From NCBI RefSeq assembly GCF_004138205.1, contig NZ_RXNQ01000008.1:35483-99482 (forward strand): a stretch of DNA of 64,000 nucleotides, written 5' to 3'. This DNA comes from Pedobacter sp. SYP-B3415 (GTDB taxonomy: Bacteria; Bacteroidota; Bacteroidia; Sphingobacteriales; Sphingobacteriaceae). The position numbers were made by a program, and so were the translations under genes. The notes beneath the pieces were generated by a model, which was not told where the DNA came from, made no database searches, and worked only from the letters and a program-made list of their open reading frames with translations. Shown here one piece after another: positions 44,822 to 54,051 of the stretch (position 1 is its first letter; each line of letters begins with the position of its first letter).

Positions 44822-45730
44822 ATGACATCTTTTCAGCGAAAAACAGGATTAGGAAAGGGACTAAGTGCGCTTCTTGACGATTCTGAAAGTGTACATCCGT
44901 CAAAACAGGCAACAAGTCCTGTCAGTGAAACTGTGCAGGTGGGAAACATCAGCCAGGTAAAACTTGCCGATATAGAAACCAATCCATTTCAGCCCCGCAC
45001 CGAATTTGATCAGGTTGCGCTCAATGAACTTGCCGATTCAATCCGGGTTCAGGGCCTGATCCAGCCAATCACCGTAAGAAAGGGAGCCGGCGGGAAATAT
45101 CAGCTTATATCAGGGGAGCGTCGTTTCCGAGCCTCCAAAATGGCCGGTTTTACAGAAATTCCAGCCTATATAAGGGGTGCGAATGATCAGCAGATGCTGG
45201 AAATGGCCTTGATTGAAAACATCCAGCGTGAGAACCTGAACGCCATTGAGGTGGCGCTAAGCTTTCAGCGGATGATTGACGAATGCAGCCTGAAACAGGA
45301 ACAGCTCGGCGACAGGGTGGGCAAAAACCGAAGCACGGTAACAAATTACCTGAGGCTGCTCAAACTTCCGCCCGCTATCCAGGCTTCCATCCGCGACCAG
45401 CGCATATCGATGGGTCATGCACGTGCACTGATCAATGTCAATGGCGTAGATAAACAGCTTTACCTTCATCAGGAGATACTTGACAAAGGACTGTCTGTGA
45501 GACGGGTAGAAGAACTTGTTCGTGATATCAACCACATGCCGGTACGGACGGCAACAGAGAAAACCAAAGCCGCTCCATCATTTCAGTATCAGAAACTGCA
45601 GGACGATCTGGCCTCTAAATTTGCTACGAAAGTTAAACTTAAAGTAGGCGAAAAAGGTAAGGGCTCGATCGAAATTCCCTTCGTATCTGATGATGACCTG
45701 AATCGCATTCTCGAATTACTGGACTGGTAA
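44822..45730 (+). CDS. parB: Chromosome partitioning protein ParB/Spo0J
   Basis: CTP-dependent DNA clamp that loads at parS. The N-terminal GLGKGLSALL stretch stimulates ParA in homologs. The ParB N-domain (about residues 35-130) holds GERRFRAS and ENIQREN, involved in CTP binding. The helix-turn-helix follows (LKQEQLGDRVGKNRSTVTNYLRLL), then a C-terminal dimer domain. ATG at 44822 was chosen, just after the parA stop; an earlier in-frame start lies inside parA. Length 302. Its stop overlaps the DUF5683 gene start (TAATG). Confidence 0.95.
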   Translation: MTSFQRKTGLGKGLSALLDDSESVHPSKQATSPVSETVQVGNISQVKLADIETNPFQPRTEFDQVALNELADSIRVQGLIQPITVRKGAGGKYQLISGERRFRASKMAGFTEIPAYIRGANDQQMLEMALIENIQRENLNAIEVALSFQRMIDECSLKQEQLGDRVGKNRSTVTNYLRLLKLPPAIQASIRDQRISMGHARALINVNGVDKQLYLHQEILDKGLSVRRVEELVRDINHMPVRTATEKTKAAPSFQYQKLQDDLASKFATKVKLKVGEKGKGSIEIPFVSDDDLNRILELLDW

Positions 45731-46422
45731 TGAGCAAAGTTCTGATCGTTTTGTTTCTAAGCATTTGCAGCTGCCTTCCGGCGGCTGCGCAGAGCGTTCG
45801 CGATTCGGCCAGACGCCAGGAACCAGCCCGGCCCGAAACCCGAAGCAGCCGCCAGCAAAACGATACGCTCAAATCGAAATACATCAATCCCGGTAAGGTA
45901 GCTGCCCGCAAGGCAGTGATCAGGTCTGCGATCATTCCCGGATGGGGGCAGCTCAGAAATTACAGCTACCTGGTCAATAAGACTGATTCCAACGGTCGCA
46001 AGACCGCCAGGTTCTGGGAAAAAGGCCTTACGCTTGGTAAAACTGCGGGCATCTATGTAGCCGGAACGCTGTTGACGATCGCATTGATAGACAACAACAG
46101 GAAATATGATGATGTGATCGCCGAGCTTAGATACAGGGCTGCAAATAATAACCAGGCAAGTGTTGGAGGACCGTATTCCCGGTTTCCGCAGCAGGAACTT
46201 TTCAACGGACGGGATCTGTTTGAGCGAAACCGGGAGATCATTTATTTCTCTTATGTGATCACCTATGCAGCCAACCTGATTGATACCTATGTGTCAGCAA
46301 GACTTAATTATTTTGATGTAGACCAGAACCTGCAGATCGGTTTCAGGCCCGCCATCATACCAACAAACCAACTCTACGGGTACAGCTTTGCACCCGGTTT
46401 AAAAGTTACGCTTAAATTATGA
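45730..46422 (+). CDS. DUF5683 domain protein, secreted
   Basis: A 230-residue protein with a signal peptide (about 1-21, ending PAAAQS) and a DUF5683 domain carrying IIPGWGQLRNYSYL (about 76-89), the mark of the family. A hydrophobic segment near 110-122 and another near 170-185 may be membrane-associated. The function is unknown. It is linked by one-base and 4-base overlaps to parB and dapB, an order conserved in many Bacteroidota, so it probably shares their growth-linked expression. Confidence 0.87.
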   Translation: MSKVLIVLFLSICSCLPAAAQSVRDSARRQEPARPETRSSRQQNDTLKSKYINPGKVAARKAVIRSAIIPGWGQLRNYSYLVNKTDSNGRKTARFWEKGLTLGKTAGIYVAGTLLTIALIDNNRKYDDVIAELRYRAANNNQASVGGPYSRFPQQELFNGRDLFERNREIIYFSYVITYAANLIDTYVSARLNYFDVDQNLQIGFRPAIIPTNQLYGYSFAPGLKVTLKL

Positions 46423-47168
46423 AGATAGCACTACTGGGCTACGGCAAAATGGGTCAGATCATTGAAAGGTTTGCCCTTGAACGTGGCCATGAAGTTGTCC
46501 TGAAGATCCATGATCAGAACGGCGAAGAGATGACGAAAAGGAACCTGCAACAGGCAGATGTTGCTATCGATTTCAGTACACCTGATGCTGTTATTCCCAA
46601 CATTTATCAGTGTTTTGATGCCAATGTTCCGGTGGTGGTGGGCACTACAGGGTGGTATGGTAAACTCCAGGAAGTAAAAAATGATTGCATGTCGGGTAAC
46701 AAATCTTTGTTATGGGGGTCAAACTTCAGTATTGGTGTTAACCTGTTTTTCCACGTGAACAAAGTATTGGCACGCCTGATGAATAAATATCCTGTGTATG
46801 ATGTTCAGGTTGAAGAAATTCACCATACCCAGAAACTGGATGCGCCAAGCGGCACAGCGATTACAATTGCCGAAGGTATTATTGAAAATCTGGACCGTAA
46901 AGATGAATGGGTAAATGTACTGGCTGCCGCTGAAACTGATATTGTCTCTCAGCCGGAGCAACTTCTTATCGAGTCGCTTCGAATTGAGCAGGTTCCCGGA
47001 ACACATACCGTTCTGTACAGCTCTGAAGTTGACGATATCGAGTTTAAACATACGGCTCATAGCCGGGCGGGTTTCGCCCTTGGTGCGGTGGTGGCGGCAG
47101 AATGGCTGCAAAACAAACAAGGTTTTTTCAGCGTCAGCGACGTGTTTGATTTCAACAAAAACAGCTAA
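46419..47168 (+). CDS. dapB: 4-hydroxy-tetrahydrodipicolinate reductase
   Basis: Reduces the cyclic intermediate of lysine and meso-diaminopimelate synthesis, feeding peptidoglycan. The nucleotide-binding motif is GYGKMGQ (residues about 7-13). EIHHTQKLDAPSGTA carries the catalytic histidines and the lysine, and VVGTTGW is a further family block. Length 249. It overlaps the DUF5683 gene by 4 bases (ATGA) and is followed by lepB nine bases later. Confidence 0.95.
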   Translation: MKIALLGYGKMGQIIERFALERGHEVVLKIHDQNGEEMTKRNLQQADVAIDFSTPDAVIPNIYQCFDANVPVVVGTTGWYGKLQEVKNDCMSGNKSLLWGSNFSIGVNLFFHVNKVLARLMNKYPVYDVQVEEIHHTQKLDAPSGTAITIAEGIIENLDRKDEWVNVLAAAETDIVSQPEQLLIESLRIEQVPGTHTVLYSSEVDDIEFKHTAHSRAGFALGAVVAAEWLQNKQGFFSVSDVFDFNKNS

Positions 47169-47177
47169 ATAAATACA

Positions 47178-48371
47178 ATGAAGCTAAAATTCTGGCAGAA
47201 AGATACGGCCGGTAAACCAAAGAAAAAGAAGACAAAGGCCCGCGAATGGACCGACGCGATCATTTTTGCTGTTGTAGCGGCAACCATTATCCGCGTCTTT
47301 TTTATAGAAGCATATACGATCCCTACCGGCTCTATGGAGCGGTCACTGCTTATAGGCGATTTCCTTTTTGTAAGCAAAGTCAATTACGGTGCACGCATCC
47401 CGATGACGCCGATTGCTTTTCCGTTTGCGCATCATACCATGCCGCTTACAGGCACCAAGGCCTATTGGGATGGCGTGCAATGGAAATACAGAAGACTCCC
47501 CGGATTATCAAAAATCAAAAATAATGATGTGGTCGTTTTCAATTTTCCCGAAGGCGATACCGTGCTGAAAGAAGCTCAGGATGCGGACTACTACCAGCTT
47601 TTACTTACTTCCTCACGGGAAGAGCTGCGAAGCCAGTACACCATCCTTGACCGCCCGGTAGATAAGCGTGAAAACTACATCAAACGCTGCATTGCCATTG
47701 CCGGCGATTCGATCAGCATGCGTAATGGAGTTGCCTATGTAAACGGAAAAGCCGAGCCCCTGAAAAATACCGGGCAAATGACTTATACAGTCAATTTCAC
47801 TACGTCAGATATAAATCTGGATCTGATCAGAAATCTCGGTGTAAGAACCGAAGACATTGCGCAGGTATCAGACCAGGTTTACCAGATCAAAACCAGCGCT
47901 GAAATCCTTACAGAACTTAAGAAGCTTGATTTCGTCCGTTCAGTTATGCTGTTTACAGAAAAACCCGGCATTTTCGACCGTTCAATATTTCCTCATGACC
48001 CCAACAGGAAGTGGAACCTCGACAATTTCGGGCCAATCATTGTTCCTAAGAAAGGTTGGACGGTTACGCTGGACAGCGCTTCGATGCCACTGTACAAACG
48101 GGCCATCGAGATCTATGAGGGTAATAAATTGGAGCAAAAAGGAAATGAATGGTTTATCAACGGTTCAAAGGCAGACAAGTATACGTTTAAAATGGACTAC
48201 TACTGGATGATGGGCGACAACCGGCATTCCTCCCTTGACTCACGTTACTGGGGTTTTGTTCCTGAAGACCACGTTGTCGGCAAGGCCCTCTTTATCTGGA
48301 TGAGTTTTGATAGCAATGGCAGTTTACTGAACAAGATCAGGTGGAACAGGCTGTTGAAAGGAATTCACTAA
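47178..48371 (+). CDS. lepB: Signal peptidase I
   Basis: Removes signal peptides from exported proteins at the inner membrane. One membrane helix (about residues 25-45) is followed by the catalytic serine Ser52 in IPTGSMERSLLIGD and the general base Lys168 in ENYIKRCIAIAGD. The late box is MMGDNRHSSLDSRYWGFVPEDHVVG. At 397 residues it is longer than E. coli LepB, due to insertions between boxes B-D that are usual in Bacteroidota. It is the last gene of the parA-lepB run. Confidence 0.95.
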   Translation: MKLKFWQKDTAGKPKKKKTKAREWTDAIIFAVVAATIIRVFFIEAYTIPTGSMERSLLIGDFLFVSKVNYGARIPMTPIAFPFAHHTMPLTGTKAYWDGVQWKYRRLPGLSKIKNNDVVVFNFPEGDTVLKEAQDADYYQLLLTSSREELRSQYTILDRPVDKRENYIKRCIAIAGDSISMRNGVAYVNGKAEPLKNTGQMTYTVNFTTSDINLDLIRNLGVRTEDIAQVSDQVYQIKTSAEILTELKKLDFVRSVMLFTEKPGIFDRSIFPHDPNRKWNLDNFGPIIVPKKGWTVTLDSASMPLYKRAIEIYEGNKLEQKGNEWFINGSKADKYTFKMDYYWMMGDNRHSSLDSRYWGFVPEDHVVGKALFIWMSFDSNGSLLNKIRWNRLLKGIH

Positions 48372-48402
48372 AAATTTCTAGAAAAGGTGTATTTTTTAAC
48401 TT

Positions 48403-48435
48403 AAAGTTGGTAACTTTACGAAAGTTACCAACTTT
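48403..48435. repeat. 15-base perfect inverted repeat of two palindromic AAAGTT units
   Basis: Arms AAAGTTGGTAACTTT (48403-48417) and AAAGTTACCAACTTT (48421-48435) are exact reverse complements around ACG. Each arm is itself a dyad AAAGTT-N3-AACTTT. It is located between lepB and a second, separate terminator hairpin. Confidence 0.85.
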
Positions 48436-48500
48436 GCAGGAGTCGAGGTCTGTCCTCATCGTTTCGGGATTAAACAGACTTGTAGCTCCTTATATCTTAT

Positions 48501-48541
48501 AAAAAGAGCGGCCGTGCATCACATGCACGGCCGCTCTTTTT
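48501..48541. terminator. strong bidirectional terminator
   Basis: Perfect 19-base stem from AAAAAGAGCGGCCGTGCAT to its complement with loop CAC, flanked by A and T runs. It ends both the parA-lepB run and the convergent SusC/SusD unit. Confidence 0.93.
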
Positions 48542-48551
48542 ATAGTAGTCC

Positions 48552-50438
48552 CTAATAACCCGGGTTTTGCTTCAATTGATTGTTGCGGTTCAATTCATCG
48601 CGGCTCATCGGTCTGAAATACATCTTGTCTGTCCATGTACGGTTTTCGTGGGTCATATCGGTAACGGGCGTATACGTATAGTCATATACAGTCTCATCGT
48701 GCCGGTATGGAGCACTCATCGTTTTTCCCGGTTTGAATTTACCCCGCACGTTAACGAAAGTTAGTTTCCTGCCTATTGTTTCCGGCGCAATCATCCAGCG
48801 ACGGGTGTCATGGTAGCGGTGTTCCTCGTAGACCAATTCAATACGTCTTTCGTGTCTGTAAGCGGTGCGCATCTGGTTTTGCGACGAAGGCACAATGGCC
48901 GGCATTCCTGCCCTGAACCGGATCCGGTTTAACCACAGGGCTGCATTAGCCAGATCGTTCAGTTCAATGCTTGCTTCAATATAATTCATGACGATCTCGG
49001 TATAGCGGAAAAACGGCCAGGGCACGTATTGTCTCATCGTAGCATCGACAAGATCGTTATTAGGGTCTATAAACTTGCGCATGTAATAGCCTGTACGACT
49101 ACCATTCCAGTCTTCGATGCTGCTGCTGCGGGTATCCAGTCCGTTAAAGTTTATCGTGTTTCCACCACTTAATAAATCATATTGACCGGTTTGTATCTGG
49201 TTAGCCGGATCAACACCACCCGATATCTTGTCGCGCGGTTTCCAGGGAGCACCGTCATATAACACAGTTGCATAAAATCGCGGGTCGCGGTTGGTATAGG
49301 GTGATGTCTTATGCACAGGATTTGCCCAACTGAACGGGGTGCCGTCTGCCATCTCGTAATCATCGACCAGCAAGCCGATAGGTGTATTGCCTGCCCAGTT
49401 GTGATACCCGTTTGGCCCGTTGTTGCGACCGACGAAATTTCCGTCTTCCTGCTTTTGTGCAATGAAATACCTGCCGAAAATGATGTCTGAACCTGCAGTA
49501 ACGTCTACGCCGGCCCCCGTGCTGCCGCCGCCCATTGAAATGCTCAGATAGTTTGTTTTGCCTTCTTCAGCACTGACGGGTGCGGCGAGGTCCATCTTGT
49601 AACCTGTGCCCATATCGAGAATGGCTTTTGCAGCATCACGCGCAGCGGTCCAGCGGGCTATGCGATCGCCACCCTGGAAACCCAGGTATTCCGGATTTCC
49701 GTATCCTGCGATCAATGAGGATTTGCCTGAAGCAGTGGGCATATGATGCAGATCGCTCGCCGCATAAAGCAAGATGCGTGATTTCAATGCCATGGCGGCC
49801 AATGACGAACTACGTCCCTTTACCGGAGGCATATCTTTAAGCAATGTGATCGCCTTCTCACAGTCTGCCAGTATAAATGCAACACATTCTTCGAATGTAT
49901 TCCTCTTTACCGTATAGTTTTCGTCAAGATTGTATGTTTTCGAAACCAGGGGCACCGCACCATAGTATCTGACCAGTTGGTGGTAAAAATAGGCCCGCAA
50001 AAAATAAGCCTGTCCCATAAGCCGGTCTTTTACGGTCTGGCTGCTTATTGGCGATGATGCATTTCCCAACCGTTCAATAGTCATGTTACAGGACCGGATC
50101 CGGTTATACATATCATTGTAGGCCCATGTAGCATCTACCCAGCCGTTAGAGGTGGCGCTCAGGCTGCCCTCGTTAACTACGTTGATGTTTCGTCCGGTAT
50201 GCGTAAAGACAGCCTCATCACTTACAGAGGCGAGCATTTGCTCAAAGAAACCACCATTAACGAGTCCGTTGTAAATTTCGTTAACGAAGGCTTCGGCCAG
50301 CGCCGGATCTCTCCAGACTTCTTCTGCATCTACCTGATCTGGCGGAGGGACGTCAAGCATGTCTTTGCGGCAGGAGATCTGGATACACGTGATGGCCACG
50401 AGCAGCGCACCGGCTATGTGTTTTATAATCGTTTTCAT
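48552..50438 (-). CDS. RagB/SusD family nutrient-binding lipoprotein (second pair)
   Basis: Surface lid lipoprotein of the second SusCD importer. The lipobox cysteine is Cys23 (IQISC). N-terminal SusD-like and TPR-like helices are followed by the C-terminal domain, with NYIEASIELNDLANAALWLNRIR and RHERRIELVYEEHRYHDTRRW as family signatures. At 628 residues it is larger than the first SusD in the window (463), with loops that may bind a bigger ligand. The ligand is unknown because no hydrolase is encoded nearby. Confidence 0.93.
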   Translation of the reverse strand: MKTIIKHIAGALLVAITCIQISCRKDMLDVPPPDQVDAEEVWRDPALAEAFVNEIYNGLVNGGFFEQMLASVSDEAVFTHTGRNINVVNEGSLSATSNGWVDATWAYNDMYNRIRSCNMTIERLGNASSPISSQTVKDRLMGQAYFLRAYFYHQLVRYYGAVPLVSKTYNLDENYTVKRNTFEECVAFILADCEKAITLLKDMPPVKGRSSSLAAMALKSRILLYAASDLHHMPTASGKSSLIAGYGNPEYLGFQGGDRIARWTAARDAAKAILDMGTGYKMDLAAPVSAEEGKTNYLSISMGGGSTGAGVDVTAGSDIIFGRYFIAQKQEDGNFVGRNNGPNGYHNWAGNTPIGLLVDDYEMADGTPFSWANPVHKTSPYTNRDPRFYATVLYDGAPWKPRDKISGGVDPANQIQTGQYDLLSGGNTINFNGLDTRSSSIEDWNGSRTGYYMRKFIDPNNDLVDATMRQYVPWPFFRYTEIVMNYIEASIELNDLANAALWLNRIRFRAGMPAIVPSSQNQMRTAYRHERRIELVYEEHRYHDTRRWMIAPETIGRKLTFVNVRGKFKPGKTMSAPYRHDETVYDYTYTPVTDMTHENRTWTDKMYFRPMSRDELNRNNQLKQNPGY

Positions 50439-50464
50439 ATTCTTCTTATTTCGGTGAGATACTG

Positions 50465-53400
50465 TTAAAAGCCAAGGCTTAACCCTGTATTGATAATTCG
50501 TCCCTGCGGATAATACTGTCCGTTTGCACTTGTAGACTCGGGATCCCAGATCTTCATTTTGTCAAACGTGATCAGGTTCAGCCCGCTTACGAAAAAGCGG
50601 AGGTTCGTTATGCCGAGTTTACTTCCAAAGTTTCCGGGCAGTGTGTATCCTATTTCCACATTTTTCAGACGCAGATAGTCGCTGTTTCTTGCCCAGTAAC
50701 TGTTATTCCCGGCAATGCTCATGTTCGTATAATAGGTATTGCCGCGGTTGGCAAGACGCGGGTCCGTACTGCTTGGATTGTCGATGGTCCAGCGGTTATC
50801 ATAAGACCAGCGCAGAAAGTTTCCGATATCGCCCGATTCGGTCTGACCCATGTATTGCAAAGCCCCTGCAGCACCCTGAAACAAAATGGTTGCATCAAAG
50901 CCTTTCCATGCCAGGTTGAGATTCAGGCCGCCGGTTAATGTGGGGATGTTTGATTTATCCAGTCTGGTCTGGTCATCGCCATTTATTTTTCCGTCGCCAT
51001 TTACATCGCGGAAGCGCATGTCGCCCGGCCTGAGCGTTGCCGTGATGGCGCTGTAGTCTATCCTGTTCGCATCAACCTCCGCCTGCGAGGCAAACACACC
51101 GTCATATTCATAGATCAGGAAGGTGTTGATTGGCCGGCCTGTAGATTGCTGCCATTCGGGCGCGCCGGGAGTCTCATCCCAGAAAAGGATTTTATTTCGC
51201 GAATAGCCGCCGTTCAGGCTGATGTTGTAGCTGAATTCGCCTATCTTATCAGCATAACTGATTTTGAAATCGAAGCCCTTATTGTTTACTCGGCCCAAAT
51301 TTACCGGCGGCAGCTTGTTTGTGATGCCTGAACTTCCGGGTATAGAGCCGCTGCGCGGGATGAGGATGTTATCGCGCTGGTTGTAGAAATAATCAAACTC
51401 CAGGCTTAATCTATTGTCAAACAGACCCGCGTCAAAACCGATATTGGTATTGCTGGCCCTTTCCCACGTAAACTCGCCATTTGCCAGCCTGGTTTCAAAA
51501 AGGCTTTGGGTAAGCTGGTCGCCAAAGATGTAGCTGCCAAACCCAAGGGTGCTCAGAAACTGATACTCTGCGAGCGTGGTCCCGCCAGGAAGGTAAGCTT
51601 CAGCACCCATCTGTCCGAAAGAGGCCCGGAGTTTAAAGTTATTTATCCACTTGATGTTCTCGTTGAAAAAAGGCTCCTCAGAGATACGCCAGCCGCCAGA
51701 CACGCCGGGAAAAAATCCGAAGCGGCTCTTTGGCGGAAAAATATAAGAGCCGTCTACCCGCCACAGAAACTCTGCAAGGTATTTTTCCTTGTAATTGTAG
51801 CCGGCACGACCATAGTAACTGAGCCTTGCCCGTTTAAATAGCAGCGCTGTCGGGTCACCATTGTTATTAATAGTGTTCAGATCGAAATTGCCTACATTCT
51901 GCTCAGCTTGTCCACCGGCCAGAAACTGATCGATCGCCGATGATACGAAATAGCGCCTGAAGGCCGCAAAGCCTGAGCCCGTAACCCTTTCACTTTGTAC
52001 ACCGGCCATGAGGTTCAGCGTATGGGCATTAAAGGTCCGGTCATAGTTAACCATGGCTGTCAGGTTAATGTCGAGCTGATCTGATGACCGTTCTGTAAGA
52101 CGCGGATCGGTGAACGGAGACCTGATCGTACCGGTAAGCACAGGTGTTACACCGTCTGCTTCAAACGACTCACCGTCCCAGTTGTACAGTGTCCAGGGTG
52201 TTTGCCACGTTTTATTTTTTCCGAAAAACTTATCGACCGCAGCCATACCGGTTACTTTCAGACCTTCCACACCCGGAATTCGTAGCTCTACAGTACCGTT
52301 TGTCTGGAGGTAATCGCGTGTGTCCCGGTCATAGCCGGTCAGACCTGTTGTGATTACATAGGGATTCTGACCATATTCGATATCCGGTCCGGGACGGCCA
52401 TCCGGCCATACTTCAATTTCAGTAGGCTTTCCGCGCATCAGCATTCTGAAGATATCGGCAGCTGCTACGGTGGGGAAATCCCTTCCTTCTTCACGACCGG
52501 TGAGTCCAAGCCTGGCAGTGATATACTCGTTTACTTTGGCTTCCAGGTTAATACGCAGGTCGTATTGTTTATAGCCCGTCGCTGAGTTCCGGTAATATCC
52601 GTCCTGATCCAGGTAGCCAAGCGAAGCCAGATATTTTACGCTTTCAGAACCGCCGTTTACCTGGAGTACATGCCGCTGCTGCGGAGACCAGTTTTTTAAA
52701 GTGGTTCCAAACCAGTCGGTATTTGGGTACCGGAGTGGATCTGAACCGTTACTGAATTTATTCAGGGCATCGTTATTAAAGACGGCGGTCACGGTACTGC
52801 CATTGTCGGGGCGTGTAAAACTGCCGCTGTTTTTGAAAGCCTGGTTCGCAGCCGACCATAGGTTGGCAGGCAGATTATCAAAAATGGTGAGTTCGTTGCG
52901 AATTTCTGCGTACTGCCGGGCATCAGACATTTCAGGTGTTCGCGTAGGCTGCTGCCAGCCATAATTGTAATCGTAAGATACCCGTGGTTTGCCCGTTTTT
53001 CCCTGCCTGGTGGTAATCAGGATAACACCATTTGCTGCGCGCGATCCATAAATCGCTGCTGAAGCGTCTTTTAGCACCGAAACGCTTTCTACGTCTGCCG
53101 GATTAAGTCGCTGGAGGCCGCCGGCCCGGTTCGGAACACCGTCAATAACGATTAGCGCATCGCTGTTGCCAAGCGAATTTACTCCGCGGATGCGGATGGC
53201 CGAACCATCATAACCCGGCTGACCGCTTGATTGTACAGCCGTAACGCCAGCCATGCGCCCGCCGAGACTGTTCGACAGGTTAACTGTGGGCGATTTGGTT
53301 AACTCTTCGCCTTTTACAGATGCAATGGCGCCCGACACCACCGCTTTTTTCTGTACGCCGTAGCCTACTACGACAACGTCCTGCAGATTTCCGGTCTCTT

Positions 53401-53713
53401 CATCCAGAGTTACCGTGATTCCGGCCTCTGCGCCCACAGGCACCTCCTTTGTTTTGAAGCCTACAAAGGTGAACACCAGGACATCACCAGGTGCGGCATT
53501 TATCTTAAATAGTCCGCCGGCATCTGTGACTGTCCCGTTTTGTTTGTTTGATTTCAGCAGTACGGTCACCCCCGGCAAGACTTCATTTTTGCTATTGGTC
53601 ACTTTTCCGCTTACGCTTTTCTGTTGCGCCAAAACTGCCGGTTGCACACCGCCAAGGCACAGCAGCAGCAGGAGGAGGGGGATTCCCCATCCTGTCGCAC
53701 TTGTGTTTCTCAT
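50465..53713 (-). CDS. SusC/RagA TonB-linked outer membrane protein (second pair)
   Basis: TonB-dependent importer of 1082 residues with a signal peptide (about 1-29, ending VLAQ), then directly a carboxypeptidase-like domain (about 32-110; SVSGKVTNSKNEVLPGVTV). The plug follows (DVVVVGYGVQKK, GRMAGVTAVQSS, IRIRGVNSLGNSDALIVIDG, YGSRAANGVILITTRQGK) and then the barrel. Unlike the first SusC it lacks an STN domain and there is no sigma/FecR pair near it, so it should be regulated in another way. The SusD gene follows 26 bases later. Confidence 0.94.
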   Translation of the reverse strand: MRNTSATGWGIPLLLLLLCLGGVQPAVLAQQKSVSGKVTNSKNEVLPGVTVLLKSNKQNGTVTDAGGLFKINAAPGDVLVFTFVGFKTKEVPVGAEAGITVTLDEETGNLQDVVVVGYGVQKKAVVSGAIASVKGEELTKSPTVNLSNSLGGRMAGVTAVQSSGQPGYDGSAIRIRGVNSLGNSDALIVIDGVPNRAGGLQRLNPADVESVSVLKDASAAIYGSRAANGVILITTRQGKTGKPRVSYDYNYGWQQPTRTPEMSDARQYAEIRNELTIFDNLPANLWSAANQAFKNSGSFTRPDNGSTVTAVFNNDALNKFSNGSDPLRYPNTDWFGTTLKNWSPQQRHVLQVNGGSESVKYLASLGYLDQDGYYRNSATGYKQYDLRINLEAKVNEYITARLGLTGREEGRDFPTVAAADIFRMLMRGKPTEIEVWPDGRPGPDIEYGQNPYVITTGLTGYDRDTRDYLQTNGTVELRIPGVEGLKVTGMAAVDKFFGKNKTWQTPWTLYNWDGESFEADGVTPVLTGTIRSPFTDPRLTERSSDQLDINLTAMVNYDRTFNAHTLNLMAGVQSERVTGSGFAAFRRYFVSSAIDQFLAGGQAEQNVGNFDLNTINNNGDPTALLFKRARLSYYGRAGYNYKEKYLAEFLWRVDGSYIFPPKSRFGFFPGVSGGWRISEEPFFNENIKWINNFKLRASFGQMGAEAYLPGGTTLAEYQFLSTLGFGSYIFGDQLTQSLFETRLANGEFTWERASNTNIGFDAGLFDNRLSLEFDYFYNQRDNILIPRSGSIPGSSGITNKLPPVNLGRVNNKGFDFKISYADKIGEFSYNISLNGGYSRNKILFWDETPGAPEWQQSTGRPINTFLIYEYDGVFASQAEVDANRIDYSAITATLRPGDMRFRDVNGDGKINGDDQTRLDKSNIPTLTGGLNLNLAWKGFDATILFQGAAGALQYMGQTESGDIGNFLRWSYDNRWTIDNPSSTDPRLANRGNTYYTNMSIAGNNSYWARNSDYLRLKNVEIGYTLPGNFGSKLGITNLRFFVSGLNLITFDKMKIWDPESTSANGQYYPQGRIINTGLSLGF

Positions 53714-54051
53714 GTTGTATAGGTTTAGGTTTGGTAAAGGTTCTGGGGGTTATCGGCACCGCAGGAATGAAGTGCCTATGCACGTTGGAGGATGCAGGTT
53801 CGGAAAGCTGATGGCAGATTCAAAATCGCGCAGCGCGCTAAGACAGGTAGTTTGTTGACTCATAGGGGTAGATATTTGGTATTCGTTTGCCGCTGTCTTC
53901 GGCCTGAGAGCTGACAGTAATCGCATTTTCCGTTGAGAGGCGCGTGTATTGCCAGGCTTGCCGGCGTTTGTATCAGCAACTTTGCGAATAATTGTCAAAA
54001 AGACAAATATTTTCTGATAAATATTTTCAACGACTGTTGAAAGAGAGCAGC
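53714..54051. other. 338-base spacer between SusC gene and dnaX
   Basis: No gene is supported. It holds the upstream region of the minus-strand SusC gene; no full TAnnTTTG promoter was found. Near its right end a dyad TTTCAAC-GACT-GTTGAAA (54025-54042) just after the dnaX stop could be a weak dnaX terminator, with two copies of AAATATTTTC beside it. Confidence 0.5.

Noticed and set aside
46748..46762. CACGTG-centred sequence inside dapB resembling parS near parAB
   Set aside because: The flanks match the parS palindrome only partly on the right side, and it lies within a conserved coding region, so chance is likelier.
54025..54042. TTTCAAC/GTTGAAA dyad after dnaX as an operator for the SusC pair
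   Set aside because: Its position directly after the dnaX stop and over 300 bases from the SusC start fits a weak terminator better.
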